Part shown: positions 24,570-34,135 of the stretch, piece by piece
How positions within the stretch are numbered: the stretch's first letter is position 1
Layout of the letters: every line of letters starts with the position of its first letter
Source: Actinomycetota bacterium
Lineage (GTDB): Bacteria > Actinomycetota > Geothermincolia > Geothermincolales > RBG-13-55-18
Length of the DNA: 64,000 nt
Assembly (NCBI GenBank): GCA_030019255.1
Contig: JASEFK010000009.1
Span: 53,880-117,879, forward strand
Reading direction: 5' to 3'
The notes under the pieces: generated by a model
Seen by the model: only the letters and a program-made list of their open reading frames with translations
Told to the model about the DNA's origin: nothing
Database searches by the model: none
Made by a program: the position numbers and the translations under genes

Positions 24570-26429
24570 ATGGCCTTCGGGAACATGGGAAAGATCCTGG
24601 TGGTGGACCTGGGCTCGGGAAGGATGGAGGACAGGGAACTCCCCGAGGAGATGTACCGGGATTACATAGGTGGGGCCGGGCTAGCCGCCAAGCTGCTTTA
24701 CGACCACGGGCACCTGGAGGCGGAGCCCTTGGATCCAGAGAACCCGCTGATCTTCGCCGCCGGACCCCTGACCGGCGTGGGACTCTCGGGTTCCAGCCGC
24801 CTGTCGGTAGGCTCACGCTCCCCCCTCACCCGGATCTGGGGCCAGGCCTCCTGCGGGGGAAACTTCGGGCCGGAGCTGAAGCGCTGCGGCTATGATGCCA
24901 TCTTCTTCCATGGAAAGTCGGACCAGCCCGTCTACCTCCTGGTGGAAGAGGGGTCGGCGCAGCTCCTTCCCGCCTCCGACCTCTGGGGAAAGGACACCTA
25001 CGAGACCACCGATATCCTCAAGGAGAGGCACGGCAAGACCTACAGGGTGCTGGCCGTCGGCCCCGCTTCCGAGAACCTCATCCCCTTCGGGAGCATCGTC
25101 AACGACTACGGGCACGTCTTCGGGCGCACCGGGATGGGCACGGTGATGGCCTCCAAGAACCTCAAGGCCGTGGTGGCCAAGGGGGACCTCCGGATGACTT
25201 ACAGGGACCCGGAGAAATTCGAGGAGCTGGCCAAGGCCTATACCGCCCGGGTGGAACGGAGCGGGATGACCAAGGCCCTGCGCGCCTTCGGGACCCCCAG
25301 CAACATGGAGTCCAAGATGATCGAGGGGGACGTCCCCACCCGCAACTGGGGGCTGGGAATCTGGGAGGAGGGAGGAGAGCGCCTTTCGGGCGTAACACTC
25401 ACCGAGGAGATCCTGGTGAGGAGGCGCGCCTGCCGCCACTGCGTGGTGCGCTGCAAGCCGGTGGTCCAGGTGGAGGAGGGACCCTACGCCATGGGGCCCG
25501 GCCCGGGCCCGGAATACGAGACCCTGGGGGCCTTCGGGACCATGCTCATGAACTCCAACCTCCGGGCGGTGGCCAAGATAAACGACATCTGCAACAGGCT
25601 GGGCATGGATACCATCACCTGCGGGGCCACCTTCGCCTGGGCCATGGACTGTTACGAGCATGGCATCCTCAAGCCCGAGGACTACGAGGGCATTGAGCTC
25701 AAGTGGGGGGACATAGACACGATTATCGACCTCCTGCCCAAGCTGGTGAGGAGGGAGGGAAAGCTGGCCGCCCTCCTGGCCAAGGGCTCCCGGGCCGCGT
25801 CCGAGGAGGTAGGAGGAGGCAGCGAGCGCTTCCTCACCGACACCAAGGGCCTGGAGGCCCCCATGCACGACCCGCGCCTGGACTGGGGGGACGGCCTGGC
25901 CTACGCCATCTCCGTGCGGGGGGCCTGCCACGTCTCCAACATGACCTACCAGCTGGAGTGGGGGGCCATCCGCTGGCCGGAGATAGGGCTGGATAAGCAC
26001 CACCCGGGGATGACCACGGAGACCAAGGCGGAGTCGGTGGCCAAGGCCACCGACCTGGGCTGTATCATGAACTCCGCCTGCTGGTGCGAATTCCCGGCCA
26101 CGGACTTCACCATCCCCATCCTGGTGGGACTCTTCAACGCCGTGGCCGGCTACGGGTGGGACGTGGAGGCCATGATGAGGGCTGGGGAGCGGGTCTGGTT
26201 CCTACAACGCTGCCTGGGCCACATCTGGGGAGCCACCGGGGCCGACGACCGCCTGGGCCAGAGGATAATGACCCCGGTCAAGGAGGGGAACATCGCCGGG
26301 GTAGTCCCGGACATGGAGACCATGCTCCGGGAGTTCTACGAGTACCGCGGCCTGCGAGAGGACGGTCTCCCCAGGCCGGAGAAGCTGCGCGACCTGGGCC
26401 TCGGCTACCTGGAGGAGCGGCTTTATTAG
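24570..26429 (+). CDS. aor: Aldehyde:ferredoxin oxidoreductase family protein
   Basis: A 619-residue tungsten-bis-pterin enzyme that oxidises aldehydes to acids with ferredoxin (or reduces acids). The N-terminal domain (GKILVVDLGSGRME, YIGGAGLAAKLLYD, FAAGPLTGVGLSGSSRLSVGSRSPLT) binds the pterins. The [4Fe-4S] ligands are CRHCVVRC (C288, C291, C295) with a later Cys near 503-506 (NSACWC). GAAAGGAGGAGACG precedes the ATG. It is convergent with a DUF362 ferredoxin-type protein, a plausible electron partner. Cytoplasmic. Confidence 0.93.
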   Translation: MAFGNMGKILVVDLGSGRMEDRELPEEMYRDYIGGAGLAAKLLYDHGHLEAEPLDPENPLIFAAGPLTGVGLSGSSRLSVGSRSPLTRIWGQASCGGNFGPELKRCGYDAIFFHGKSDQPVYLLVEEGSAQLLPASDLWGKDTYETTDILKERHGKTYRVLAVGPASENLIPFGSIVNDYGHVFGRTGMGTVMASKNLKAVVAKGDLRMTYRDPEKFEELAKAYTARVERSGMTKALRAFGTPSNMESKMIEGDVPTRNWGLGIWEEGGERLSGVTLTEEILVRRRACRHCVVRCKPVVQVEEGPYAMGPGPGPEYETLGAFGTMLMNSNLRAVAKINDICNRLGMDTITCGATFAWAMDCYEHGILKPEDYEGIELKWGDIDTIIDLLPKLVRREGKLAALLAKGSRAASEEVGGGSERFLTDTKGLEAPMHDPRLDWGDGLAYAISVRGACHVSNMTYQLEWGAIRWPEIGLDKHHPGMTTETKAESVAKATDLGCIMNSACWCEFPATDFTIPILVGLFNAVAGYGWDVEAMMRAGERVWFLQRCLGHIWGATGADDRLGQRIMTPVKEGNIAGVVPDMETMLREFYEYRGLREDGLPRPEKLRDLGLGYLEERLY

Positions 26430-27505
26430 TCTATGCTGATGAGCTCGTACTCCTTGCTGCCCAGGCCCATCTCCGCGGCGTAATCCACCTGCTTCTGGCA
26501 GTCCACCGCCGGGTAGATGGAGCGGAAGAGGTCCTTTCCCGCCTTCTCGTTCAGCAGGTCCAGGCTGGCTTGCTCGATGGCCACGATGTCCCGGCTGGCC
26601 AGGATACCGATATCCTCCACGGCCCGGGCGTCGTTATAGTTCCAGCAGTCGCAGTCCGGGGTCACGTTGATCAGGAAGTTGAAGAAGGCCACCTTGTTCT
26701 CCTTGCCCTTGAGGGCTCCCATGCAGTATTCCACCACCTTCTTCTGGGCGTTCTCCAGGACCCCGGTGAGGCGCACCTGGATGGCGGCCTGGAAACACAT
26801 CACCGTGCACTCCCCGCACCCGATGCACAGGTTGCGGTCGATCTTGGCGTACTTTTCCTTGCCTTTACCCACGATGGAGATGGCGCCAGCCGGGCACCAC
26901 TCGATGCACTTGGCACAGGCCGTGCACCGCTCCGGGTTCACCGCCGGTTTGATGTCCGAATGCATCTGCTGCTTGCCTCCCCGGCTGCCCATACCCATGC
27001 CCACGTTCTTCAGGGCTCCCCCGAACCCCATGAACTCGTGTCCGGTGAGGTGGGACATGACCACGAAGGCATCGGACTGGTAGAAGGCGGCGGCTATCTT
27101 CACCTTGTTGAGGATGCGGCCCTCGATCTCCACCTCGTGGAAATCGTGGCCGCGCAGGCCGTCGGCGATGATGATGGGGGCTCCCACCGTCTCCATGGTG
27201 AACCCGTTGGCCGCCGCCGTCTGCAGGTGGCGGAGGGCGTGAGCCCTGCCTCCCACGTACAGAGTGTTGGTATCGCTGACGAAGGGCCGCCCCCCGACCT
27301 TTTTCACTTCCTCCACCATGGTGCGGATGTAGATGGAGGGGATGTAGGCGGTTCCGCCGGGCTCGGCGAAGGAAGTCTTGATGGCCACGAAATCCCTCTC
27401 CGCGATGATGTTCTTGAGGCCCACCCTTCGGCATAGTTCAGAGAGCTTCACAAGCATCCCCCGGCTGGGAGCGCAGCGCATGTTGGCGAAATACACTTCG
27501 GACAT
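26426..27505 (-). CDS. DUF362 domain protein with two [4Fe-4S] ferredoxin motifs
   Basis: A 359-residue protein: an N-terminal DUF362 domain (VAIKTSFAEPGGTAYIPS, VSDTNTLYVGGRAHALRHL, VVMSHLTGHEFMGFGGALKNVGMG), then a ferredoxin insert with CTACAKCIEWC and CIGCGECTVMC. The family is thought to work in redox chemistry, but no reaction is established. AAGGGGGA precedes the ATG. Its stop overlaps that of the aor gene by four bases tail to tail, so no separate terminators fit between them. Confidence 0.88.
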   Translation of the reverse strand: MSEVYFANMRCAPSRGMLVKLSELCRRVGLKNIIAERDFVAIKTSFAEPGGTAYIPSIYIRTMVEEVKKVGGRPFVSDTNTLYVGGRAHALRHLQTAAANGFTMETVGAPIIIADGLRGHDFHEVEIEGRILNKVKIAAAFYQSDAFVVMSHLTGHEFMGFGGALKNVGMGMGSRGGKQQMHSDIKPAVNPERCTACAKCIEWCPAGAISIVGKGKEKYAKIDRNLCIGCGECTVMCFQAAIQVRLTGVLENAQKKVVEYCMGALKGKENKVAFFNFLINVTPDCDCWNYNDARAVEDIGILASRDIVAIEQASLDLLNEKAGKDLFRSIYPAVDCQKQVDYAAEMGLGSKEYELISID

Positions 27506-27884
27506 AAGAATTCCCCCTTAATAGATACCTGTTCCGGGACCCACTCGAAAATTCTACTTAATGCCGTATGGATAATCCAGTTGCTAAATAAATAATATCT
27601 CCTGATTTCCCTTGGCGAATCCCTCGCCGCAAAATAACGCCATCGTGGCTGAACACGTCAGCCTGCAGGCCTTAAGCAGTAGTCTCCCTTTTCGCTGCCT
27701 TCAGGAGGCGAAATTTTCCTACAATACGGGAATGCCGGGGTTGTGATCGAAAGTAAACATGAAATGTCCCTTCCCGGCCTTCATGCCCTTGCGAAAAATT
27801 TATCTCTTTACAATAGAACCCGGGCACCCTCGTTTGGGATGATCCTATATACCTCCCGGGATATCAAAATTCAATAACTGACCC
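27506..27884. other. Intergenic region between the DUF362 and acyl-CoA synthetase genes
   Basis: 379 bases, A/T-richer than the genes. On the minus strand TAGAAT lies shortly before the DUF362 gene as a possible -10. No gene or clear terminator was seen. Confidence 0.4.
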
Positions 27885-29582
27885 CTATTTCTTTAGTATG
27901 TCTTTGGCCATCTCGCGCAGCTCGCGCTTGAGGATCTTGCCCACGCCACTGGTGGGAAGCTGGTCCACGAACTCGATGACCTTGGGCACCTTGTAGGGAG
28001 CCACGTTGTCCCGCAGGTACTGGAGAAGTTTTTCCTTCTCCGCCTCGCTCTTCTCCACGCCGGGCTTGAGAATGATGAAGGCGGCCACCCTCTCCGATCC
28101 CGGACGATCGGGGTCGGGCACGCCGATGGAGGCGGCCAGGTCCACGTCGGGATGCTTGACCAGGATATCGTCCAGCTCGCGGGTGAAGACCTTGAACCCG
28201 GAGACGTTGACCATGTCCTTGACCCGGTCCACCACGTAGAAGTAACCGTCCTCGTCCATGTAGGCCACGTCGCCGGTGTACATCCATCCGTCGCGTATGG
28301 CGTTGGCCGTCTCCTCGGGCTTCTCGTAGTACCCCTTCATCAGCTGGGGCCCGCGCACGGCGATCTCCCCGGGCTGGCCCAGGGGGGCAAGCTCTCCGGT
28401 CTCCGGGTCCACCAGCTTGAACTCGGTGTCCGAGATGGGCATGCCGATGGAGCCCGGCTTCTTCTTCCCGTAGCGGGGGTTGCAGCAGGTCACCGGGGAG
28501 GTCTCAGTCATCCCGTAGAGCTCGATGAAGCGGTTCTTGCCGATCACGCTCTCCAGCTCATCGATGCTCTCCGGCGGGAAGGGGGCGGCGGCGCTGAGGC
28601 AGAACTTGATGCCGCTGAAGTCCAGCTCCTTGAACTCGGGGTTCTTCATGAGCTCGTAGAAGACGGTGGGCACGTTGACGATGATGGTGGGCTTGTACTT
28701 CTTGGCGCACTCGATGATGAAGTGGGCGTCCCGCGGGTTGGGCACGCAGATGATGGTGGCCCCGTTGGTGAGGGAGAATCCCCCGAGGGCCAGGCCGGCG
28801 ATGTGGAAGAGGGGGAAGGCGGAGAGGGCCACCTCATCCGGTTTAAGATCCAGCCAGGTTAGGGTTTGCAGGCGGTTGCACATGTAGCTGCGCTGGGTGA
28901 GCATAGCTCCCTTGGAGGGTCCGGTGGTGCCCCCGGTGTACATGAGGAAGATGAGGTCATCCATGCTCCGCTTGACCAGCACCGGGTCGGTGGGCATACC
29001 CTTTATGGCCTCCATGAAGCGCACCACCTTCTTACCCGGAAGGGGCTTGACCTCGGCGGTGGGTATCTTCTTCAATGCCTTCCCCAGTACCCGCTTGATG
29101 CCGGGCAGGAAATCCGCTATCTCGCTGACGATGACCGTCTCGAATCCTGCCTTATCCGCCACCTCGGCGATCTTCTCGAAGAGCACGTCCACGGTCATGA
29201 CGAACTTGGTCTTGGAGTCGTTGAGCTGGTGCTCCATCTCGTGGGGGGTGAGCAGGGGGCTCAATCCCGTGGAGACCCCGCCCGCCTTCTGCACTGCCAC
29301 CACGCCGAGGTAATGGGCGGGGATGTTGGGCATGTGCATCCCCACCACGTCGCCCGGCTGGAGGCCGTTCTTGATGAGGTAGGCGGCCAGCTGGTTGGAG
29401 AGTCGGTCCACCTCGCGGTAGGAGATCATCTTACCCATGTATATGAGGCAGGTCTTGTCCGGGTACTTCTCCACAATCTCCCGGAACTTCTCGGCGAAGG
29501 TCTTCTCCTCGTACTCCAGCTTGGGCGGAACGTGCTCGTCGTAGTTCTTCAGCCAGGGCTTTTCGGCATAGATGTCGGTCAT
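27885..29582 (-). CDS. Long-chain acyl-CoA synthetase (AMP-forming)
   Basis: A 565-residue ANL-superfamily ligase that activates a carboxylic acid via an acyl-adenylate. Core motifs: YTGGTTGPSKGAM (~217-229), ELYGMTETSPV, GWMYTGDVAYMDEDGYFYVVDRVKD, and the C-terminal catalytic Lys in SGVGKILKREL. It is most like fatty acyl-CoA ligases. GGAGGGAGAGAT precedes the ATG. Divergent from the broken pfkA. With aor nearby it could activate acids made from aldehydes; that is inference. Confidence 0.92.
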   Translation of the reverse strand: MTDIYAEKPWLKNYDEHVPPKLEYEEKTFAEKFREIVEKYPDKTCLIYMGKMISYREVDRLSNQLAAYLIKNGLQPGDVVGMHMPNIPAHYLGVVAVQKAGGVSTGLSPLLTPHEMEHQLNDSKTKFVMTVDVLFEKIAEVADKAGFETVIVSEIADFLPGIKRVLGKALKKIPTAEVKPLPGKKVVRFMEAIKGMPTDPVLVKRSMDDLIFLMYTGGTTGPSKGAMLTQRSYMCNRLQTLTWLDLKPDEVALSAFPLFHIAGLALGGFSLTNGATIICVPNPRDAHFIIECAKKYKPTIIVNVPTVFYELMKNPEFKELDFSGIKFCLSAAAPFPPESIDELESVIGKNRFIELYGMTETSPVTCCNPRYGKKKPGSIGMPISDTEFKLVDPETGELAPLGQPGEIAVRGPQLMKGYYEKPEETANAIRDGWMYTGDVAYMDEDGYFYVVDRVKDMVNVSGFKVFTRELDDILVKHPDVDLAASIGVPDPDRPGSERVAAFIILKPGVEKSEAEKEKLLQYLRDNVAPYKVPKVIEFVDQLPTSGVGKILKRELREMAKDILKK

Positions 29583-30044
29583 ATCTCTCCCTCCTTGCTC
29601 ACAACCGTTACCTCCCGGCGCTTTTCCGCCGCCGGTTTTTCACCGCCGGGCGATGCTTACGAATGGTATGTTAAGGAAGATGGAAGAAGAAGCCCCTCCC
29701 GTCGGGTGGAATAAGCAAGAACCGTCCTCCACCGTTCCCGACGGTGTCGTGGCTCGGGCTACGAATACAGTGCTTCGCCTCGCTTTCCCCTTTTCCTTCC
29801 TTGAACCGGTACACCGTAGACAGCCGTGAAAAGAATAATACCAGAAGCGGAAGCGCTTGAAAACATTTACCGTCCTGTTGACCTGTGGTTTTTGTCAGGA
29901 TGATATCTCACGACGGCGTAAGCCCCCTCCTTGGCCGAGCGGACGCCCACCCTTTTTGGGGATGCACGCAGGATGACGAAACGGTATCGGAGAGTTAAAA
30001 CCGGTTTTGCTGTTCCGACGAAGTGCTCTGGCGAGGAGGAGGTC
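29583..30044. other. Divergent region between acyl-CoA synthetase and pfkA
   Basis: 462 bases, no gene. A palindromic AAGCGCTT core (29851-29858, in GGAAGCGCTTGAAA) resembles LacI/CcpA-type operators, and TTGACC (29879-29884) is a possible -35; neither is strong. Confidence 0.35.
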
Positions 30045-31212
30045 ATGCCCCACACGGCCGCCGGGCGCATAGGAGTGCTCACCGGGGGAGGCGACTGCCC
30101 TGGCCTGAACGCGGTGGTACGGGCCGTCACCAAGACCGCCATCCACCGTTTCGGCATGAAGGTGGTGGGAATAAGCGATGGTTTCGGCGGCCTGATCCAT
30201 GGGAAGTGGAGTGAGCTGACCGACCGTGGGGTTTCAGGCATCCTGCACCGCGGTGGGACCATACTGGGGACCACCAACCGCGGCAATCCCTTCCGTTACC
30301 TCATACGGGAGGATGAGAACGGCAAAGTATATGCTGATTTCTCGAACGTGGTCGTCGAGAATTTTCACTGACTTAAACTCGATGCCCTGGTAGTAATCGG
30401 GGGAGAGGAAAGCCTGCGTATTACTAAACATCCACGGCGCCATAATCGATGAGCTCCACCTGGTAGTAGTCGGGGGAGACGGAAGCCTGCGTATCGCCCT
30501 GGAACTTTACCGGAAGGGCATTCCCCTGGTGGGAATCCCCAAAACCATTGACAATGACATCATGGCTACCGATATAACCTTTGGCTTCGATACCGCCCTG
30601 CACACGGCCACGGAAGCCATAGATAAGCTGCGCACCACGGCCGAATCCCATCACCGCGTAATGGTGGTGGAGGTGATGGGGCGTAATTCAGGGTGGATCG
30701 CCCTGCAGTCCGGCATAGCCGGGGGCGGGGACGTCATACTCATCCCGGAGATACCCTTTTCCTTTGAAAACGTAGTGCGAAAGATAATGGAGCGCAAGAA
30801 GCGAGGAAAGAAATTCAGCATCGTGGTGGTAGCGGAGGGAACCCCGCACCCGGAGAAGGGTGTGATCTACAAGGAGACTGGAAACGGAAACCGAGTCCTG
30901 GGCGGCATAGGTGAACTGGTTGCCGGGGAGATCGAGTCCCGGACCGGGATGGAGACCAGGGTCACCGTCCTGGGTCATCTTCAGAGGGGAGGAAGCCCTT
31001 CCCCCTTTGATCGCATACTGGCCACCCGCTTCGGGGTCAAGGCGGTGGAGATGGTGGCGGACGGCGACTTCGGACGCATGGCCTGCCTCCGGACACCGCG
31101 CATCTGCTCCGTGGATCTCTTGGAGGCGGTTTGCAAGCAGAAAAAGGTACCGCCGGACGGGGAAATGGTAATGTATGCCAAGTCGGTGGGGACTTCCTTC
31201 GGGGACGAGTGA
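30045..31212 (+). pseudogene. pfkA: 6-phosphofructokinase, disrupted by a nonsense codon and an out-of-frame partial duplication
   Basis: The first part (ATG 30045, ribosome site GAGGAGGAGGT) reads RIGVLTGGGDCPGLNAVVRAV and GTILGTTNRGNP, then ends at TGA 30369-30371, where CGA (Arg) is expected. The segment CTGGTAGTAATCGGGGGAGA... (30387-30422, LVVIGGEESLRI) is repeated as 30460-30495 (LVVVGGDGSLRI), 73 bases on, so the frame shifts. The second part continues IPLVGIPKTIDNDI, MVVEVMGRNSGWIALQSGIAGG and GHLQRGGSPSPFDR to the stop at 31212. Neither half alone can form the ATP/fructose-6-phosphate site. A sequencing or assembly error at this spot is possible. Confidence 0.85.
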
Positions 31213-31251
31213 CGCCTGCCGAACCCGTCGGGTATACTCGAATTCGGCCTT

Positions 31252-33861
31252 CTATCTAAGGGTGAAGCGGAAGACGGAGCCGCCGCCGGGACGCGGTTCA
31301 TACCAGATTTTTCCACCATGGGCCTCCACTATCTCCCGGGCGATGTACAGGCCCATGCCCATGCCCGACTTGGAGTGGTGGAGGACGTCCTCCACCTGGT
31401 AGAAGCGCTCGAAGATACGCTCCCGGTCCTTATCCGGCACACCCGGCCCCCGGTCCAGGACCGAGAACACCGCCCCGCCGTCCTTCTCCTCGACGGACAG
31501 CTCGATGGGGCTCTCCGGCGGGGAGAAGTTGACCGCGTTCTCCAGGAGTATTATGAGCACGCGCTGTATCTTCTCCGGATCCACGGTGCGCGGCGAGAGC
31601 CCGGAGGGGAGGTTCAACCGGAAGCGTCCCCGGTATCCACGTGCTTCCATCTCGTAGAGGGCGCGCTCCACCACCGGCCGCAGCGGAACCTCCCGGAGGT
31701 TGAGGTCCAGCCGTCCCCGTTCAATGCGGGAGACGTCCAGGAGCTCCCGGATGAGCAGGTCCAGGCGGTCAGCCCCCCGGTCGATGTTCTCCAGCAGCTC
31801 CCTCCGGGTCTCCTCGGGCATACGCTCCCCGTAATCACGCAAGGTGACGGCGTACCCCTTCATAAGGGTTATGGGATGCCGCAGCTCGTGGGAGGCGATG
31901 TCGATGAAGTCCTTGAGCTCCGCTTCGTGGGCCAGGCGCTCCTCCTCAACGGATATGGCCCGGGCCAGGGTCCCCAGGGTTTCCAGCTCGTCCCGGGAGA
32001 GGTCCTTCTTCTGGGGGTCGAACACGGAAAGGAAGCCCACCGTCTTGTCGACCCGGGTCACCGGATAGGCGGCGCAGAGCCCGTATCCCTCCAGGGAACC
32101 CACCGGGCATTCACCGCAGTGCTCCTGAACATTGAGCCTCCGCGGGGGCAGGGGCTCCCTCGCGTTGATCGAAATCAGATTGATGAAGGGGCATTTCTCC
32201 GAGGGTTCGACCACCTTGAAGCCCTCCTCCCCGGGAGCGGTGGAGATGACCACCAGCTTGTCCTTCTCCGCCCGGCTGTAGGCGGCGAAGTCCACCCCCA
32301 GTATTTCACGGCAGGCGAAGACGATGCGGTCGATGTTATCCATGACCTCGGCTCCCAGTCCGGTGAAGAGGCGGTTGATCCTTTCCAGCCGTTCCCTGGC
32401 CTCCACCTGGGCGGTGATGTCTCGGGCGTTGACCACCATCCCCCGGACGGCGGGGTCCTCGAGGAGGTTCAGCCCGGTGAACTCCAGGCGGCACCAGGAG
32501 CCATCGCCGCGGCGGAAGCGCAACTCGTGGCGTCCCAGGGAACCGGGCTGCTCCACGCCGCGCCGGAAGACGTGGCGGGCCCGGGAAAGGTCCTCGGGGT
32601 GGATGAGGTCGAAGACGTTTTTTCCCACTATCCCATCCCGCCCGTAGCCCAGGATATTTCCCGTGGAGGGGCTCTGGTAGGTGACCGTGCCCTCCCGGTC
32701 CAGGACCACGATGATGTCCTGGGCGTGCTCCACCAGGGAACGGAAGCGCCTTTCCTCCTCCTCCCTGAGCTCCACCATTCGGTTGATGGAGCGCGCCAGG
32801 GCTGAGACCTCGTCGTTTCCGGAGACGCTCACCCTCCATCCCGGCTCGCCTTCCCCGCCCATGCGCGAGACATCCTCGCTCAGCCGGCTTATACGGCGCA
32901 GGAAGGACCTTTCCAGGAGGACCATGGTGGCGGCCATGATCACCAGGCAGAACCCGGTGATGAAGATGGTGAAATAGAGTATGGTCCTGACGCCCTGGCG
33001 GTACAGGGAGCGGTCCCGGGTGACCCGGAGAATCAGGGCGGGTTCACCGTAGATGTCGCGCAGGAGCGTGTAGCCGTGTATGAGCCTCGAGCCCTCGGTC
33101 CGGATGACGTCCCCTTTTCCGGAGGCGAGGAGCTCCTGCACCCTTTCCCACTCCGGGGCCCCGGCAACGGTCCCCGCGGCGCGGGCCTGGGCTTCCAGGT
33201 GGTAGGGCCCGGTGATTCGATCCATCTCCTCCCCGTCCAGGAGCCGACCCATGATCAGTACTCCTCGCGGCGGCCCTTCCTGGTCGCTGGTGAGGATGGG
33301 TTCGGAGGACACCAGGAAGGGCCCTTCGGGGAGCAGGAGCAGGCCGGTCACCCCCTCGCCGGTGGAGAGAGGGTGGAGAAGGGGACAATCGCCGGAAAGA
33401 TGGGAGAGGAGGCCTTCGGGAACGGGCATCTCCCTTTCCATCTTGAGGTCCACGCCCTTGGCATAGACCATGCGGCCCTGGTCGTCAAGGAAGAGCATCA
33501 CCTGGATGCGTAATCCCGTGAAGGTGCTTTCGGTCAGGTTGGCTTGGATATAGGCCGGATCGGGGTCGGCCACGAAGGCGTAAGTGTCGTCCCAGAAGGC
33601 CCAGTCCCTGACCACAAGGTCGAGGTTTTCCCCCTCGTGGCGGAAAGCGTCGGTGGCCCGGGAAATGTCCTCCAGCACACGGTCCTCCTCCAGTTCGCGA
33701 TAGCCCCCGAGGACGACATACCACGCCACCAGGTTGAGGATGATCACCATGGCCAGGAAGGCGATGGCGAAGAGGGCCACCACCTTGCGGCGCAGGTTCC
33801 ACCCCCGGCCCTCCGTACTGTCCGGCGATTGTCCGGCCTTGTTCTTCGCCACTCCCTTCAT
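31252..33861 (-). CDS. Membrane sensor histidine kinase (CHASE4-HAMP-PAS-GAF-HisKA-HATPase)
   Basis: About 869 residues. A membrane helix (VVALFAIAFLAMVIILNLVAW) is followed by a CHASE4-like extracytoplasmic domain (DLVVRDWAFWDDTYAFVADPDPAYIQAN), a second helix (TILYFTIFITGFCLVIMAATM), HAMP, PAS (HAQDIIVVLDREGTVTYQS), a GAF-like domain with Cys motifs (EKCPF, EHCGECPVG), HisKA (FIDIASHELRHPI) and HATPase with N box LENAVNFSP, DRGPGVP and GMGMGLYIAREIV. The ATG at 33861 has AAAGGA ten bases upstream; the longer frame to 34056 looks non-coding. No response regulator is adjacent. It ends 39 bases from the pfkA stop. Confidence 0.88.
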   Translation of the reverse strand: MKGVAKNKAGQSPDSTEGRGWNLRRKVVALFAIAFLAMVIILNLVAWYVVLGGYRELEEDRVLEDISRATDAFRHEGENLDLVVRDWAFWDDTYAFVADPDPAYIQANLTESTFTGLRIQVMLFLDDQGRMVYAKGVDLKMEREMPVPEGLLSHLSGDCPLLHPLSTGEGVTGLLLLPEGPFLVSSEPILTSDQEGPPRGVLIMGRLLDGEEMDRITGPYHLEAQARAAGTVAGAPEWERVQELLASGKGDVIRTEGSRLIHGYTLLRDIYGEPALILRVTRDRSLYRQGVRTILYFTIFITGFCLVIMAATMVLLERSFLRRISRLSEDVSRMGGEGEPGWRVSVSGNDEVSALARSINRMVELREEEERRFRSLVEHAQDIIVVLDREGTVTYQSPSTGNILGYGRDGIVGKNVFDLIHPEDLSRARHVFRRGVEQPGSLGRHELRFRRGDGSWCRLEFTGLNLLEDPAVRGMVVNARDITAQVEARERLERINRLFTGLGAEVMDNIDRIVFACREILGVDFAAYSRAEKDKLVVISTAPGEEGFKVVEPSEKCPFINLISINAREPLPPRRLNVQEHCGECPVGSLEGYGLCAAYPVTRVDKTVGFLSVFDPQKKDLSRDELETLGTLARAISVEEERLAHEAELKDFIDIASHELRHPITLMKGYAVTLRDYGERMPEETRRELLENIDRGADRLDLLIRELLDVSRIERGRLDLNLREVPLRPVVERALYEMEARGYRGRFRLNLPSGLSPRTVDPEKIQRVLIILLENAVNFSPPESPIELSVEEKDGGAVFSVLDRGPGVPDKDRERIFERFYQVEDVLHHSKSGMGMGLYIAREIVEAHGGKIWYEPRPGGGSVFRFTLR

Positions 33862-34135
33862 CCGGCGCATTTCCTTTGTCCCGCGGGGTGTACAAACCTT
33901 TACCCGGTTCCGTTCCCGGATCTCCCCGGGCCGTTTCGCGCGGGGATTCCGATTCTCCTGCCGGGGGGCGGGACGGAGAAGGAAGCGCTTACCGTCCAAA
34001 CGCGGAGGCCCCTCTGGCTCCAGGCTCAGGGACTGTCCGCGGTGCGGAATGGGCATCGCGCCCGGTTATTGCCTTTCCAACCACGCCCACCCGGTGAGAG
34101 CGCTCTCGGAGAGGCGGCCTCGTGTAATTACAGCC

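Noticed and set aside
29848..29861. LacI/CcpA-type operator before pfkA
   Set aside because: Only the 8-base AAGCGCTT core is symmetric, and the gene it would control is broken; kept only as a remark in the intergenic entry.
30369..30371. TGA in pfkA as selenocysteine
   Set aside because: The expected residue is Arg, no SECIS-like loop follows, and the duplication also breaks the frame.
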